Origin: Pigmentiphaga daeguensis
Lineage (GTDB): Bacteria > Pseudomonadota > Gammaproteobacteria > Burkholderiales > Burkholderiaceae_B
NCBI RefSeq assembly: GCF_039523035.1
Contig: NZ_BAAAEN010000006.1
Coordinates: 62,001-126,000 of the forward strand
Reading direction: 5' to 3'
DNA length: 64,000 bases
Under the pieces are notes generated by a model. It had not been told where the DNA came from, made no database searches, and saw only the letters and a list, made by a program, of their open reading frames with translations. Below are positions 34,975 to 44,274 of this stretch, piece after piece. Both the position numbers and the translations under genes were made by a program. How positions within the stretch are numbered: position 1 is the first letter of the stretch; each line of letters begins with the position of its first letter.

Positions 34975-36671
34975 GTCGGAAGTTCCTCGTTGCTGGGCGC
35001 GGCCTGCGCCAGGATGGCGGCGATCCGTTCCCGCAGGATCTGCTTGCTGAGCTTGCCGGAGGCCGAGAGCGGGAAATCCGCCAGGACCTCGATGCGTTCG
35101 GGCCACTTGAACTTGGCCAGCCCCTCGCCATGCAGGAAGCGGCCCAGTTCCTCGACGTCCGGCGCGTGCGCCGACGGCCGGAGCGTGGCGAACAGGCAGG
35201 CCTTTTCGCCGTAGACGGGATCGGGCATGCCGACCAGCGCGCAGTTCAGGATGGCGGGATGGCGGCTGACGACGCCTTCGACTTCCTCGGCGTTGATCTT
35301 CTCGCCGCCCCGGTCGATCACGTCCTTGATGCGGCCCTGGAAGAAGTAGTAGCGCCGCCCGTCCTCGATCCGGCTGGACATCAGGTCGCCCGAACGGTAA
35401 TGGCCGTCCGCCGTGAAGCGGTGCGCATCCTCGGCGGCGGACTTGTAGTAGCCCTGGATGGTGTACGGGCCGCGGAACAGCGCTTCGCCGATCTCGCCGT
35501 CGGCCACAGGCTCTTCCGTGCCGGGGCGCACGATCTTCACTTCGTCGTGCTCGGATACCGGCCGGCCCACCGAACCGTCGTTCAGATGGGGCGGATCGTC
35601 TTCGCGCGTGAACATGATCACGCCTTCGGTCATGCCGAAGATGTGCCGTGCCGGCGATCCCGTCAGCCGCGCCATGCCGCCCGCGTTCTTCGAGGTGATG
35701 AAACGCCGGCGCGCCTTCTCGCGCTCGTCCGCCAGGGCCAGTTCTGGCGCGATGCGCGTCAGGATGGGACCCGGCGCGCCGAACCACGTGGGGCGATGGT
35801 CCCGGACCAGCGCACGCAGCGTTTCCTCGCCCAGGTCGGGGGCCACCGTGATCGCGCCGCCGCACAGCAGGAAGGGGCCGAAGCAGCAGCCCATGTTGAG
35901 GTTGTGCATGTACGGCGTGGGGAAGAACAGCACGTCGTCGCGGGTGTAGCCGTTGCAGGCGGCGACGGCCCGCATGTTGTACACGTATTCGCTCTGGAAG
36001 CGGGGGATGATCTTGGGCACGCCGGTCGTGCCGCCGGACAGCTGGAATACCGCGACCTGCCATGGGTCGTGTTCGATGTCCGCCAGCATCGCCCTGGCGC
36101 GCTCCCAGGGCATGGCATCGATCAGTTGGCGCAGCCCGTGCGCGCCGGCGCGCGGCTCGCCCCGCGCCTGCACGATGTGGCGCAGCGTGGGCACGGCTTC
36201 CTGGATCTCGCGCGCGAAGGCCACGTCGTCGAACCGGGCGTCGTCGCCCTGGACGAGATGCAGGCGGGCATCGGCCAGCTTCGCCAGGTAGCTCACTTCC
36301 AGTTTGCGGAAGGCCTGCAGGGCACAGATGGGAATCAGGCCGGCCTTCAGGCAGGCCAGGAAGGCCACCAGCAATTCGGCGCAATTGCCGCTCTGCAGCA
36401 GCACGCGGTCATGGCGGGCCAGCCCCAGCGCCAGCATGGCGGCGCCCAGCCGGTCGCTGTCGCGGTCCAGGTCGCGGTAGCTCATCCTTAGCCGCGGCCC
36501 GACCAGCGCCAACCGGTCGGCATGCAGCGCGAGCGAGCGCGCGAACGCGCCAGCCAGCGTCTCGCCGCCCAGCAGTCCCAGCCGCGCGTAGCGGCGCAGG
36601 CGATCGGCATCGGGATATCGCACGCCCTCGAGCCGGACCCTTGGTTCCACGTTCATCATGTCTGCGTCCAT
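34971..36671 (-). CDS. AMP-dependent acyl-CoA ligase / aryl-adenylating enzyme (EntE/salicylate-CoA ligase-like)
   Basis: 566 residues; activates a carboxylic acid with ATP, then usually CoA. Motifs in order: FQLSGGTTGVPKIIPR (P-loop), PYMHNLNMGCCFG, FGMTEG (A5), YRSGDLM (A7), GRIKDVIDRGGEKINAEEVE (A8) and the lysine in LSASGKLSK (A10). The RGGEKI form is typical of 2,3-dihydroxybenzoate/salicylate-type ligases. Starts at 36671, 36659 or 36656 are all possible; none has a strong ribosome site. Second gene of the operon, 19 bp after the hydrolase. Confidence 0.92.
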   Translation of the reverse strand: MDADMMNVEPRVRLEGVRYPDADRLRRYARLGLLGGETLAGAFARSLALHADRLALVGPRLRMSYRDLDRDSDRLGAAMLALGLARHDRVLLQSGNCAELLVAFLACLKAGLIPICALQAFRKLEVSYLAKLADARLHLVQGDDARFDDVAFAREIQEAVPTLRHIVQARGEPRAGAHGLRQLIDAMPWERARAMLADIEHDPWQVAVFQLSGGTTGVPKIIPRFQSEYVYNMRAVAACNGYTRDDVLFFPTPYMHNLNMGCCFGPFLLCGGAITVAPDLGEETLRALVRDHRPTWFGAPGPILTRIAPELALADEREKARRRFITSKNAGGMARLTGSPARHIFGMTEGVIMFTREDDPPHLNDGSVGRPVSEHDEVKIVRPGTEEPVADGEIGEALFRGPYTIQGYYKSAAEDAHRFTADGHYRSGDLMSSRIEDGRRYYFFQGRIKDVIDRGGEKINAEEVEGVVSRHPAILNCALVGMPDPVYGEKACLFATLRPSAHAPDVEELGRFLHGEGLAKFKWPERIEVLADFPLSASGKLSKQILRERIAAILAQAAPSNEELPT

Positions 36672-36690
36672 GTCATGCTTGAGCTGGGGC

Positions 36691-37944
36691 CTAGGCCATT
36701 TTTTCGCGCAGCCATTCGCCGACCGCGCGCCCGGCGATACGCTGGCCGGGCTCCTCGCCCGGGGCCAGCGCCAGGCCATGGTGATTGCCGCGCACGCGCA
36801 CGTGGCGCTTGTCGGCCGCCCCGATCTGCTCGTGGATCTTCCGTATGTCGGCCGGAAAGGTGCACTGGTCGCCGGTGTACTCCACCAGCAGCGTGGGCTG
36901 GGTGATGGCGCCCGCGGTCTTCTCCAGCGAAGCGTTGGACGACAGTCCCGACCAGGTGGACAGCCACGACTCGGGCGTGACCACCCGGGCGAATCCCACG
37001 CTGCCCCAGTTCGAGACCAGCGGATTCCTGCCCCACAACGATCCGGTCCTGCGGTCCGACGGATCGATGGAAATATCCCACGAGCGCAGGTCCGCGTCGG
37101 TGCGCCACACCTGGAAGACGGGCGCGTGCGCCGCGATCCGCTGCTCGGCCATCGACGCCCCGCCCGCCTTGACCTTCGCCCTGGCCTCGGCCTTGCGCCG
37201 CAGCATCTGCCGCGCGCGGGCATCGATGCGGGCGACGCGCTCGGCCTGGGCGGCACGGTAACGCTGGACGAATGCGGGATCGTAGGACGCGGCGCCCGTC
37301 TCGGCATCGTAGCCGTTGTCCCGCGAGAAGGGATCCAGCGCGGGATCGGTCTCCAGGGGATCGTCCTCCGACACCACGGAAGGATCGATGCCCGCCATCA
37401 GCAGCCTTCCCTGCCCGGGATGCGGGGACAGCAGGATCATGCCGTCGGCGCGCGGCATCTCCAGCTCGGCCAGGGCGGTGGGCCGCCCTCCCGGGGTGCG
37501 GGCGATGCGCTGCCCGGCCGGCAGCGACGACTGCTGGTTGTACAGCGTGTACAGGCCGGCGCCGCCCGAGTTGCCCAAGAGCACGATGTTCTCGTAGCCC
37601 AGCGAACGCAGGTGCGCCATGCCGGCCGCCACGTCGAACAAGGCCACCTCATGCTCGAGCCGCAGGTCGTTGCCGATGGAACGCGATCCCTGCACCCAGC
37701 AGGCGCAGCCGGCGTCCAGCACATGAGGCACCATATAGTGCGTCACCGCCATTTCCCGCGGATGCATCAGCGACACGACCGTCTTGCCCGACTCGGCCGT
37801 GGTGAACAGGAAACCCAGCGTGCGCTGGCCGTCGGCCGTGCCCAACGCATAGGGCACCACCTGGTAAGGCCGGCTCATCAGCCGTGGGTCCCACGACGCG
37901 CCTCTCATGCCGGCCGTGACGACCGGCTTGTCGGTAGTGGCCAA
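36691..37944 (-). CDS. alpha/beta hydrolase (TTG start)
   Basis: 417 residues. The nucleophile elbow is GNSGGA near residue 124 (Ser in LLGNSGGAGLY), and the C-terminal GNHHGL supplies a candidate catalytic histidine, with an acid in EYTGDQCTFP. The start codon is TTG at 37944, preceded by GAGGAG at a 7-bp distance; no ATG is near. It heads the operon with the CoA ligase, VOC protein and FAD monooxygenase and may release the aromatic acid from an ester or amide. The middle Arg/Ala-rich segment (about 230-270) is unusual for this fold. Confidence 0.85.
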   Translation of the reverse strand: MATTDKPVVTAGMRGASWDPRLMSRPYQVVPYALGTADGQRTLGFLFTTAESGKTVVSLMHPREMAVTHYMVPHVLDAGCACWVQGSRSIGNDLRLEHEVALFDVAAGMAHLRSLGYENIVLLGNSGGAGLYTLYNQQSSLPAGQRIARTPGGRPTALAELEMPRADGMILLSPHPGQGRLLMAGIDPSVVSEDDPLETDPALDPFSRDNGYDAETGAASYDPAFVQRYRAAQAERVARIDARARQMLRRKAEARAKVKAGGASMAEQRIAAHAPVFQVWRTDADLRSWDISIDPSDRRTGSLWGRNPLVSNWGSVGFARVVTPESWLSTWSGLSSNASLEKTAGAITQPTLLVEYTGDQCTFPADIRKIHEQIGAADKRHVRVRGNHHGLALAPGEEPGQRIAGRAVGEWLREKMA

Positions 37945-37994
37945 GGCAGTCTCCTCGAATTAAATATCACCCTATCAATTAAATTATGCTTTAT

Positions 37995-38009
37995 TTGACA
38001 TCATGTCAA
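37995..38009. promoter_or_regulatory. perfect 15-bp palindromic operator candidate
   Basis: TTGACAT and ATGTCAA flank a single central C. The site lies in an AT-rich 154-bp space, 51 bp upstream of the TTG start of the hydrolase operon and about 90 bp upstream of the divergent sensor kinase. A repressor site for the operon is the simplest reading; the binding protein is unknown. Confidence 0.5.
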
Positions 38010-38098
38010 TTATTTCCATCGCATGGCGATTCACCTTGTTACAGGCCCCATGATGGAGCGTGTATAGACTCGTTGTTCGAGCACCACGAGGTGATGCC

Positions 38099-40114
38099 TT
38101 GAGCTTCTCAGCCATGGACTTGGCCCGACTCCAGGCCGAGGAAAAAGAGCCCGGGACGGGCGAGGCGGCAATGGGGTTCGGAAGCGATACGGACATCAGC
38201 TTCCGTATGTTCGTCAATGCCATCGAAGACTATGCGATCTTCATGCTGTCCCCCGACGGACGGGTGAGGACCTGGAACGCCGGCGCGGCCAAGATCAAGG
38301 GTTATGAAGCCGACGAGATCCTGGGCAAGCACTTTTCGGTCTTCTATACCGCCGAGGCCGTGGCGCGGGGCTGGCCGCGCTACGAGCTGGAAGAAGCCGC
38401 CCTGCATGGCCGCTTCGAGGACGAGGGCTGGCGCGTACGCAAGGACGGCTCGACCTTCTGGGCCAATGTCGTCATTACCGCGCTGCGGGACGAGTCCGGC
38501 ACCCTCAAGGGCTACGTCAAGATCACCCGGGACCTGAGCGAACGCCGCCGCCAGACCGAGGCGCTGCGGCAGAGCGAGGAACGGTTCAGGCTGCTGCTCG
38601 AAGGCGTGGAAGGCTACGCGATCTACATGCTCGACACCGAAGGCATGATCACGAGCTGGAACACCGGCGCCACGCAGATCACCGGCTACCGGCGGGACGA
38701 AGTCATCGGCCGGCACTTCTCCATGTTCCATCCCGCCGACGACGCGTCCCCCGAGGGCCCCGACCGGGTGCTGCGCATCGCCCAGGCCGAGGGCCGCTAT
38801 GAAGAGGAAGGCTGGCGCCAGCGCAAGGACGCCTCGTTGTTCTGGGCGAACGTGACCACTACCGCCGTCTACGACGAGGCCAACCAGTTGCGGGGCTACG
38901 CCAAGATCATGCGCGACATGAGCGAGCGCAAGCGCCTGGAGGAACTGGAGCTGGCCAACCGGCGCATGAGCGAGTTCCTGGCCACTCTAGGCCATGAGCT
39001 GCGCAACCCGCTCGCCCCGGTGCGCAACGCCATCGGCATCCTGCAGAAGGACCTGGACATCGACCCCACCGTGGCCCGCTGCCGCGACATGATCGATCGC
39101 CAGATCACGCACCTGTCCCGGCTGGTCGACGACCTGCTGGACATCGGCCGCCTCACCTCCGGCAAGATCGAGCTGCGCCTGGCGCCGGTGGACATGCGCA
39201 CCATTATCGAACGCAGCATCGAATCGTCGCGTTTCCACACCGATGCCCGCGAACAGCGGATCGACGTGGACCTTCCCGCCGAGCCGCTGACAGTGAAGGG
39301 CGACATGACGCGGCTGGTGCAGGTGCTGCACAACCTGCTGCACAACGCCTCCAAGTTCTCGCCCCCGGGCACGGCCATCACCATACGCGCCTCCCGGCAA
39401 GGCCGGTCGGCGCTGATCGAGGTGGCCGACCAGGGCCGCGGCATGCCGGAACAGGCCCTGGATGCGGTCTTCCAGTTGTTCGTACAGGAAGACCGCGAGA
39501 CCAACCCCACCGACAGCGGACTGGGCATAGGGTTGACGCTGTGCCGGTCGCTGGTACGCATGCACGGCGGCGCCATTTCCGCGTCCAGCCCCGGGCCCGG
39601 CCTCGGCAGCACGTTCACGGTCCGCCTGCCCCTGGACGAGCCGGCGCCGCCCGCGCGGGCCATGGCCACCAGCTCGCGCCGGACGTCGACCGCCAGGCGC
39701 ATCCTGGTGCTGGACGACAACCGTGACTCGGCGGACAGCCTGGCCATGCTGCTGGAGATCAACGGCCACCAGGCGCGTCCGCTGTACACGGCGGAAGCCG
39801 CGCTGCGCATGGCGCCCAGCTTCCAGCCGCACATCGTCTTCATCGACCTGGCCATGCCCACCATGGACGGCTTCGCGGCGCTGCGGGCCCTGAAGGCCAT
39901 CCCGCAACTGGCGCACACCGTCTTCATCGCCATGACCGGCTATGGGCAGGAAGAAGACAGGCAGCGCACGGCGCGAGCCGGCTTCGACATGCACCTGGTC
40001 AAGCCGCTGGACGTCTCTCAACTCGGACCCATTGTCGACGGGGTCGAGCCTGCCGTACCATCCGACGCTCCACCCAGTGCACCCGACGATGCAGGAACTT
40101 GCGATGAACGATGA
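38099..40114 (+). CDS. hybrid sensor histidine kinase, PAS-PAS-HisKA-HATPase-REC
   Basis: 671 residues from a TTG at 38099, chosen because GAGGTG lies 5 bp upstream; GTG 38060 and ATG 38114 are alternatives. Cytoplasmic: no transmembrane segment. PAS 1 (about 35-150), PAS 2 (about 160-280), phosphoacceptor His299 in GHELRNPLAP, N box HNLLHNASKF at 411-420, G boxes DQGRGMP and GLGIGL, and a receiver domain (about 533-645) with DD at 539-540, phospho-Asp583 and Lys635. A two-step phosphorelay sensor responding to redox or a small ligand through PAS. The gene's end overlaps the next gene's start by 11 bp. Confidence 0.93.
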   Translation: MSFSAMDLARLQAEEKEPGTGEAAMGFGSDTDISFRMFVNAIEDYAIFMLSPDGRVRTWNAGAAKIKGYEADEILGKHFSVFYTAEAVARGWPRYELEEAALHGRFEDEGWRVRKDGSTFWANVVITALRDESGTLKGYVKITRDLSERRRQTEALRQSEERFRLLLEGVEGYAIYMLDTEGMITSWNTGATQITGYRRDEVIGRHFSMFHPADDASPEGPDRVLRIAQAEGRYEEEGWRQRKDASLFWANVTTTAVYDEANQLRGYAKIMRDMSERKRLEELELANRRMSEFLATLGHELRNPLAPVRNAIGILQKDLDIDPTVARCRDMIDRQITHLSRLVDDLLDIGRLTSGKIELRLAPVDMRTIIERSIESSRFHTDAREQRIDVDLPAEPLTVKGDMTRLVQVLHNLLHNASKFSPPGTAITIRASRQGRSALIEVADQGRGMPEQALDAVFQLFVQEDRETNPTDSGLGIGLTLCRSLVRMHGGAISASSPGPGLGSTFTVRLPLDEPAPPARAMATSSRRTSTARRILVLDDNRDSADSLAMLLEINGHQARPLYTAEAALRMAPSFQPHIVFIDLAMPTMDGFAALRALKAIPQLAHTVFIAMTGYGQEEDRQRTARAGFDMHLVKPLDVSQLGPIVDGVEPAVPSDAPPSAPDDAGTCDER

Positions 40115-40745
40115 ACTTGTCTTCTACACCCACCCGATGTCCCGCGGCCGCATCGCGCGCTGGATGCTCGAAGAGGTCGGCCAGCCCTACCGTACCGAGG
40201 TGCTGGATTTCGCCACGACCATGAAGGGTCCGGAGTACCTGGCCATCAACCCCATGGGCAAGGTGCCCGCCATCCGCCACGGCGACACCGTGGTCACCGA
40301 ATCCGCGGCGATCTGCGCCTACCTGGCCGATGCCTTCCCGCAGGCGCAGCTCGCCCCGCCCCCGCACAGCCCGCTGCGCGGCGCCTACTACCGCTGGCTG
40401 TTCTTCTGTGCCGGCCCCGTGGAAGCGGCGGTCACCAACCAGGCACTGGGCATCAGCGTGCCGGAAGACCGGCGGCGCATGGTGGGCTACGGCTCGCTGG
40501 CCGAGGTGCTGGACGTGCTGGAGACGGCCGTGGCCGGCGAAGGCTACGTGGCGGGCGACGGTTTCACCGCGGCCGACGTCTACGTGGGCTCGCAGCTGGC
40601 CTGGGGCATGATGTTCGGCACGATAGAGAAGCGGCCGGCCTACCAGCGCTACGTGCAGCGCCTGACCAGCCGCCCCGCGGCGGTCCGCGCCCAGCGGATC
40701 GACGACGAGCTGGGCGCGGCCATCCAGGCCGGCAAGGCCGGCTGA
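40104..40745 (+). CDS. glutathione S-transferase family protein
   Basis: 213 residues. Starts at ATG 40104 with AGGAAC upstream, inside the last codons of the sensor kinase. The thioredoxin-like domain has MSRGRIARWMLEEVGQPY, KVPAIRHGD with the cis-proline and ESAAICAYLAD for glutathione. It belongs to a different GST subgroup from the pair at 1.3 and 7.5 kb (it opens LVFYTHPMSRGR rather than KLHWSPKSPYVR). Coupled to the kinase gene by overlap. Substrate unknown. Confidence 0.92.
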   Translation: MNDELVFYTHPMSRGRIARWMLEEVGQPYRTEVLDFATTMKGPEYLAINPMGKVPAIRHGDTVVTESAAICAYLADAFPQAQLAPPPHSPLRGAYYRWLFFCAGPVEAAVTNQALGISVPEDRRRMVGYGSLAEVLDVLETAVAGEGYVAGDGFTAADVYVGSQLAWGMMFGTIEKRPAYQRYVQRLTSRPAAVRAQRIDDELGAAIQAGKAG

Positions 40746-40751
40746 CGGCAG

Positions 40752-42701
40752 CTAGCGCGCCACGTGCAGGAAATGCCGGTGGCGCTCGTACTGATCCAGG
40801 ATGTCGCCGATCACGGCGTCGCGGCTCCACCCCATGATGTCGTAGTCCTGGCCGCCCTCGCGCAGGTGGACCTCGGCCCGGAAGTACTTGCGCCCTTCTT
40901 CGTCGCGCACCTCGGCGGCGGTCAGGCCGGGGCGCACGAAGGACTCCGGCCGCACGGCGTAGGAAAAATCCAGGGCCTCCTGGTGCACCACCTCCAGCGC
41001 CACCTCGCCTTCCTCGCCGTCGCGCACCCGCGCCTCGTAGCCCAGCTTCTGCAACTCCTCGACCACCGCCTCCATGGCCGGCCGCACCACGTCCGACAGG
41101 AAACGCAGCACATGGGCGCGGCGCGGCATCATGACCATGTTGCGCAGCCGCGATTCCCACGGCTCGCCGCCACCCGCCGGCCGTGAAAGCGCCAGCGACT
41201 GATGGTGGATGCGGCGCTTGGTGGCATCGAGCTTCAAGGCCTTGAACAACCCCCATACCGAGGCCAGCAGCACGATGGAGAACGGCAGCGCGCTGGCGAT
41301 GGTCGCGGTCTGCAGCGCCTGCAACCCGTCGGCCAGCAGCAGCGCCACGGCCACCACGCCGGTCAGCACCGACCAGAAGATGCGCTGCCACACCGGCGTG
41401 GACTCGGCGCCGCCCGAGGCCAGCAGGTCCACCACCAGGGCCCCCGAATCGGCCGAGGTCACGAAGAACACGACCACCATCGCGATGGCCAGCATGGAGA
41501 TCGCGTGGCCCCAGGGATAGTGTTCGAGGAAGGCGAAGAGCGCCAGCGAACTGTCCGCCTTGACGGTGTCGGCCAGGCTGTCCAGGTGTTCGAACAGCAC
41601 GAGATGGATGGCCGAGCCGCCGAACACCGTCATCCACAGGAAGGTGAAGCCGGTGGGCACCAGCAGCACGCCCATCACGAATTCGCGTATGGTCCTGCCG
41701 CGCGAGATGCGGGCGATGAACAGGCCCACGAACGGCGACCAGGCGATCCACCAGCCCCAGTAGAACAGCGTCCAGCCGCCTATCCAGTCCGTGGGGCGGT
41801 AGGCGTACAGGTTGAAGGTCTTGGCGACGATGTCCGACAGATAGGCGCCGGTGTTCTGCAGGAAGCTCTGGAACAGGAAGATGGTCGGTCCGACGGCCAG
41901 CACGAACAGCAGCAGGATCACGGCCAGGTACAGGTTGAGCTCGGACAGGATGCGGATGCCGCGATCCAGCCCGCTGGCCACCGACAGGGTGGCCAGGCCG
42001 CATGCGATGGCGATCAGGATGATCTGGGTGGCCGTGCCGATGGGCGTGCCGAACAGATGGTGCAGGCCGCTGTTGATCTGCGCCACCCCCAGCCCGAGCG
42101 AGGTCGCGACGCCGAACACGGTGCTGATGATGGCGAAAATGTCCACCGCGTTGCCCAGCGGACCGTGGATGCGGTCGCCGATGAAGGGGTACAGCGCGGA
42201 CCGCAGCGTAAGCGGCAGGTTGTGGCGGTAGCTGAAATAGGCCAGGACCAGCGCCACCACCGCGTACAGCGACCAGGCATGCAGTCCCCAGTGGAAGAAG
42301 GTGATCTTCATGGCCTCGCGGGCCGCCGCCACCGTGCCCGCCTCGCCCACCGGCGGCGCCACCAGGTGCATGACGGGCTCGGCCACGCCGAAGAACATCA
42401 GGCCTATGCCCATGCCGGCCGAGAACAGCATCGCGAACCAGGTGAAGTTCCGGTAGTCGGGTTCGCTGTGGTCGGGACCGAGCTTGATGTTGCCGTAGCG
42501 GCTCACGGCCATGAACACGACCGACAGCAGGATGATGGCCACCGCCAGGATGTAGAACCAGCTCGCGTTGGTCAGTATCCACCGCTGTATCGTGTCGAAG
42601 ACGTCCCCGACGATGCGCGGGGCGGAGACGGCGCAGACCACCAGCGCCAGGATGAAAGCGGCCGCGGTGAAGAACACTGGGCGATCTATCGTTGTTTTCA
42701 T
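40752..42701 (-). CDS. betT: BCCT family transporter, BetT-like choline/betaine uptake
   Basis: 649 residues, twelve transmembrane helices. The BCCT signature is visible as FYWGWWIAWSPFVGLFIARISRGRTIREF, with the substrate-site tryptophans and the glycine-rich MLFSAGMGIGLMFFGVAEP in helix 3. The C-terminal ~130 residues (after about 510) form a hydrophilic domain characteristic of BetT, thought to sense osmolarity. ATG 42701 follows GGGGAGTCCTC. Sodium- or proton-driven uptake of choline or glycine betaine for osmoprotection. It stands alone, with a double GTTAAC site upstream. Confidence 0.93.
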   Translation of the reverse strand: MKTTIDRPVFFTAAAFILALVVCAVSAPRIVGDVFDTIQRWILTNASWFYILAVAIILLSVVFMAVSRYGNIKLGPDHSEPDYRNFTWFAMLFSAGMGIGLMFFGVAEPVMHLVAPPVGEAGTVAAAREAMKITFFHWGLHAWSLYAVVALVLAYFSYRHNLPLTLRSALYPFIGDRIHGPLGNAVDIFAIISTVFGVATSLGLGVAQINSGLHHLFGTPIGTATQIILIAIACGLATLSVASGLDRGIRILSELNLYLAVILLLFVLAVGPTIFLFQSFLQNTGAYLSDIVAKTFNLYAYRPTDWIGGWTLFYWGWWIAWSPFVGLFIARISRGRTIREFVMGVLLVPTGFTFLWMTVFGGSAIHLVLFEHLDSLADTVKADSSLALFAFLEHYPWGHAISMLAIAMVVVFFVTSADSGALVVDLLASGGAESTPVWQRIFWSVLTGVVAVALLLADGLQALQTATIASALPFSIVLLASVWGLFKALKLDATKRRIHHQSLALSRPAGGGEPWESRLRNMVMMPRRAHVLRFLSDVVRPAMEAVVEELQKLGYEARVRDGEEGEVALEVVHQEALDFSYAVRPESFVRPGLTAAEVRDEEGRKYFRAEVHLREGGQDYDIMGWSRDAVIGDILDQYERHRHFLHVAR

Positions 42702-42806
42702 GAGGACTCCCCGTTGAACATGCATGCGCGCGCCAGGAACGCGCGCGGCGGGTATCGCCTGCCCCGCATTTTTTCACCCCTGGCCCCTTCCAGGCAAACG
42801 CCGTGC

Positions 42807-42820
42807 GTTAACCAGTTAAC
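42807..42820. promoter_or_regulatory. paired GTTAAC palindromes, operator candidate
   Basis: GTTAAC at 42807-42812 and 42815-42820 are separated by CA, making a 14-bp near-palindrome. The site sits in the 173-bp divergent space between the BetT-like gene and the Bug gene at 42875. Could bind a regulator of either gene. Confidence 0.4.
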
Positions 42821-42874
42821 CGACAGCCCCGCGGTCCCCCCGCAGAATGGCGTCATTCAAGGTGGAGACTTGCG

Positions 42875-43843
42875 ATGACTATCCTGCGTACCGCACTGGC
42901 CGCGCTGCTGGCCCTGGCCGCGACGCCCCCGGCCGCGGCGGCCGATTTCCCGGCCCACCCCATCAATCTGATCGTTCCTTTCGCCGCGGGCGGCACCACC
43001 GACCTGCTGGCCCGCACCGTGGCCGGCGGCATGAGCCGGCAACTGGGCCAGGCGGTGGTCGTCATCAACCGCCCGGGCGCCGGCACGGTGGTGGCCGCGC
43101 AATCGGTGGCCAAGGCGCCGGCCGACGGCTATACGCTGCTGGTTGCCAGTAACGCCACCCTGGCGATCAATCCCCTGCTGATGAAGGACGTGGGCTACTC
43201 GCCCACCGACTCCTTCGACCACGTCTCGCTGCTGGGCACCGTGCCCAACGTGGTGGTCGCCCGCCCCGATGCCCCGTGGACCACCCTGGTCCAGGCGCTG
43301 GACCAGGCGCGCGAGCGCCCCAAGGGCCTGGCCTATGGCTCCATGGGCGCCGGCACCTCGAACCACATCGGCATGGAGCTGGTAGGCCTGCAACGGTCGG
43401 CCACCCTGCTGCACGTGCCCTACAAGGGCAGCGCGCCGGCGCTGGTGGACCTGATGGGCGGCAACGTCGACGTGGTGGTGGACACGCTGGCCGCCACGCT
43501 GCCGCAGGTGCGCACCGGCAAGCTCAAGGCCCTTGCCATCCTGAGCGCCAAACGATCGCCGCTAACGCCCGAGATCGGCACCGCGCAGGAACAGGGTGCG
43601 GGCGAGGTCGACCTGTATTCGTGGTTCGGCATCGTCGCGCCCGCCGGCACGCCGGCTCCGGTAGTCGAGCGCCTGAACGCCGCCGTGCGCGCAGCGCTGG
43701 CCGACCCCGGCGTCGCGGCGACCCTGAAGCAGGCCGCCATCGAGCCCGCGGGCTCGACGCCGGCCCGGTTCGCCGAGTTCGCCGCGCGCCAGCGCGAGCT
43801 GTATGCCCGTATCATCGAACGCACCCGGATCACGCTCAACTGA
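42875..43843 (+). CDS. Bug family solute-binding protein
   Basis: 322 residues with signal peptide ending PAAAAD, then FPAHPINLIVPFAAGGTTD, INRPGAGTVVAAQ, ADGYTLL, HVPYKGSAPALVDLMGGNV and APAGTPAPVVERL. ATG 42875 follows GGTGGAG. The RidA-like gene starts 9 bp after its stop, so they form a pair. Divergent from the BetT-like gene. Ligand unknown; a RidA partner hints at an amino- or imino-acid pathway. Confidence 0.94.
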   Translation: MTILRTALAALLALAATPPAAAADFPAHPINLIVPFAAGGTTDLLARTVAGGMSRQLGQAVVVINRPGAGTVVAAQSVAKAPADGYTLLVASNATLAINPLLMKDVGYSPTDSFDHVSLLGTVPNVVVARPDAPWTTLVQALDQARERPKGLAYGSMGAGTSNHIGMELVGLQRSATLLHVPYKGSAPALVDLMGGNVDVVVDTLAATLPQVRTGKLKALAILSAKRSPLTPEIGTAQEQGAGEVDLYSWFGIVAPAGTPAPVVERLNAAVRAALADPGVAATLKQAAIEPAGSTPARFAEFAARQRELYARIIERTRITLN

Positions 43844-43851
43844 CGCCCGCC

Positions 43852-44274
43852 ATGCACCCCTACGTCTCGTTCATCAATCCCGACCGCCTGCCCGCCCCGA
43901 ACGGCTTCACCCACGTCGCCATCGCCCCGGTGGACCGGCTGATCGTCGTCTCGGGCCAGGTGGCCTACGCGCCCGACGGCAGCATCGTCGGCAAGGGCGA
44001 CCTGGCCGCCCAGACCCGGCAGGTGTTCGAGAACCTGGCGACGGCGCTCGAGGCCGCCGGTTCGGCGCTGGCCTATGCGGTCAAGCTCAACTACTTCGTG
44101 CGCGACCTGACCGAGGAAGCGGTGGCGACCATACGGCGCGTGCGCGCACCGTACCTGGACGCGGACCGGCCGCCGGCCAGCACGCTGGTGGGCGTGGCCG
44201 CGCTGGCCAAACCCGACCTGCTGCTGGAGGTCGAGTGCCTGGCGCTGCTGCCGCCTCAGTACCCGTCCGAATAA
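43852..44274 (+). CDS. RidA/YjgF/UK114 family protein
   Basis: 140 residues, the normal size. Conserved features: DRLIVVSGQVAYAPDGSIVGKGDLAAQTRQVFENLATALEAAG-like core read in pieces (SGQVAYAPDG, QTRQVFENLATAL), the arginine in TIRRVRAPYL and ASTLVGVAALA near the C-terminus with the glutamate LLEVECLAL. RidA members deaminate reactive enamine/imine intermediates or act on related ligands. Paired with the upstream Bug gene. Its last 19 bp overlap the end of the convergent Crp/Fnr gene. Confidence 0.9.
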   Translation: MHPYVSFINPDRLPAPNGFTHVAIAPVDRLIVVSGQVAYAPDGSIVGKGDLAAQTRQVFENLATALEAAGSALAYAVKLNYFVRDLTEEAVATIRRVRAPYLDADRPPASTLVGVAALAKPDLLLEVECLALLPPQYPSE

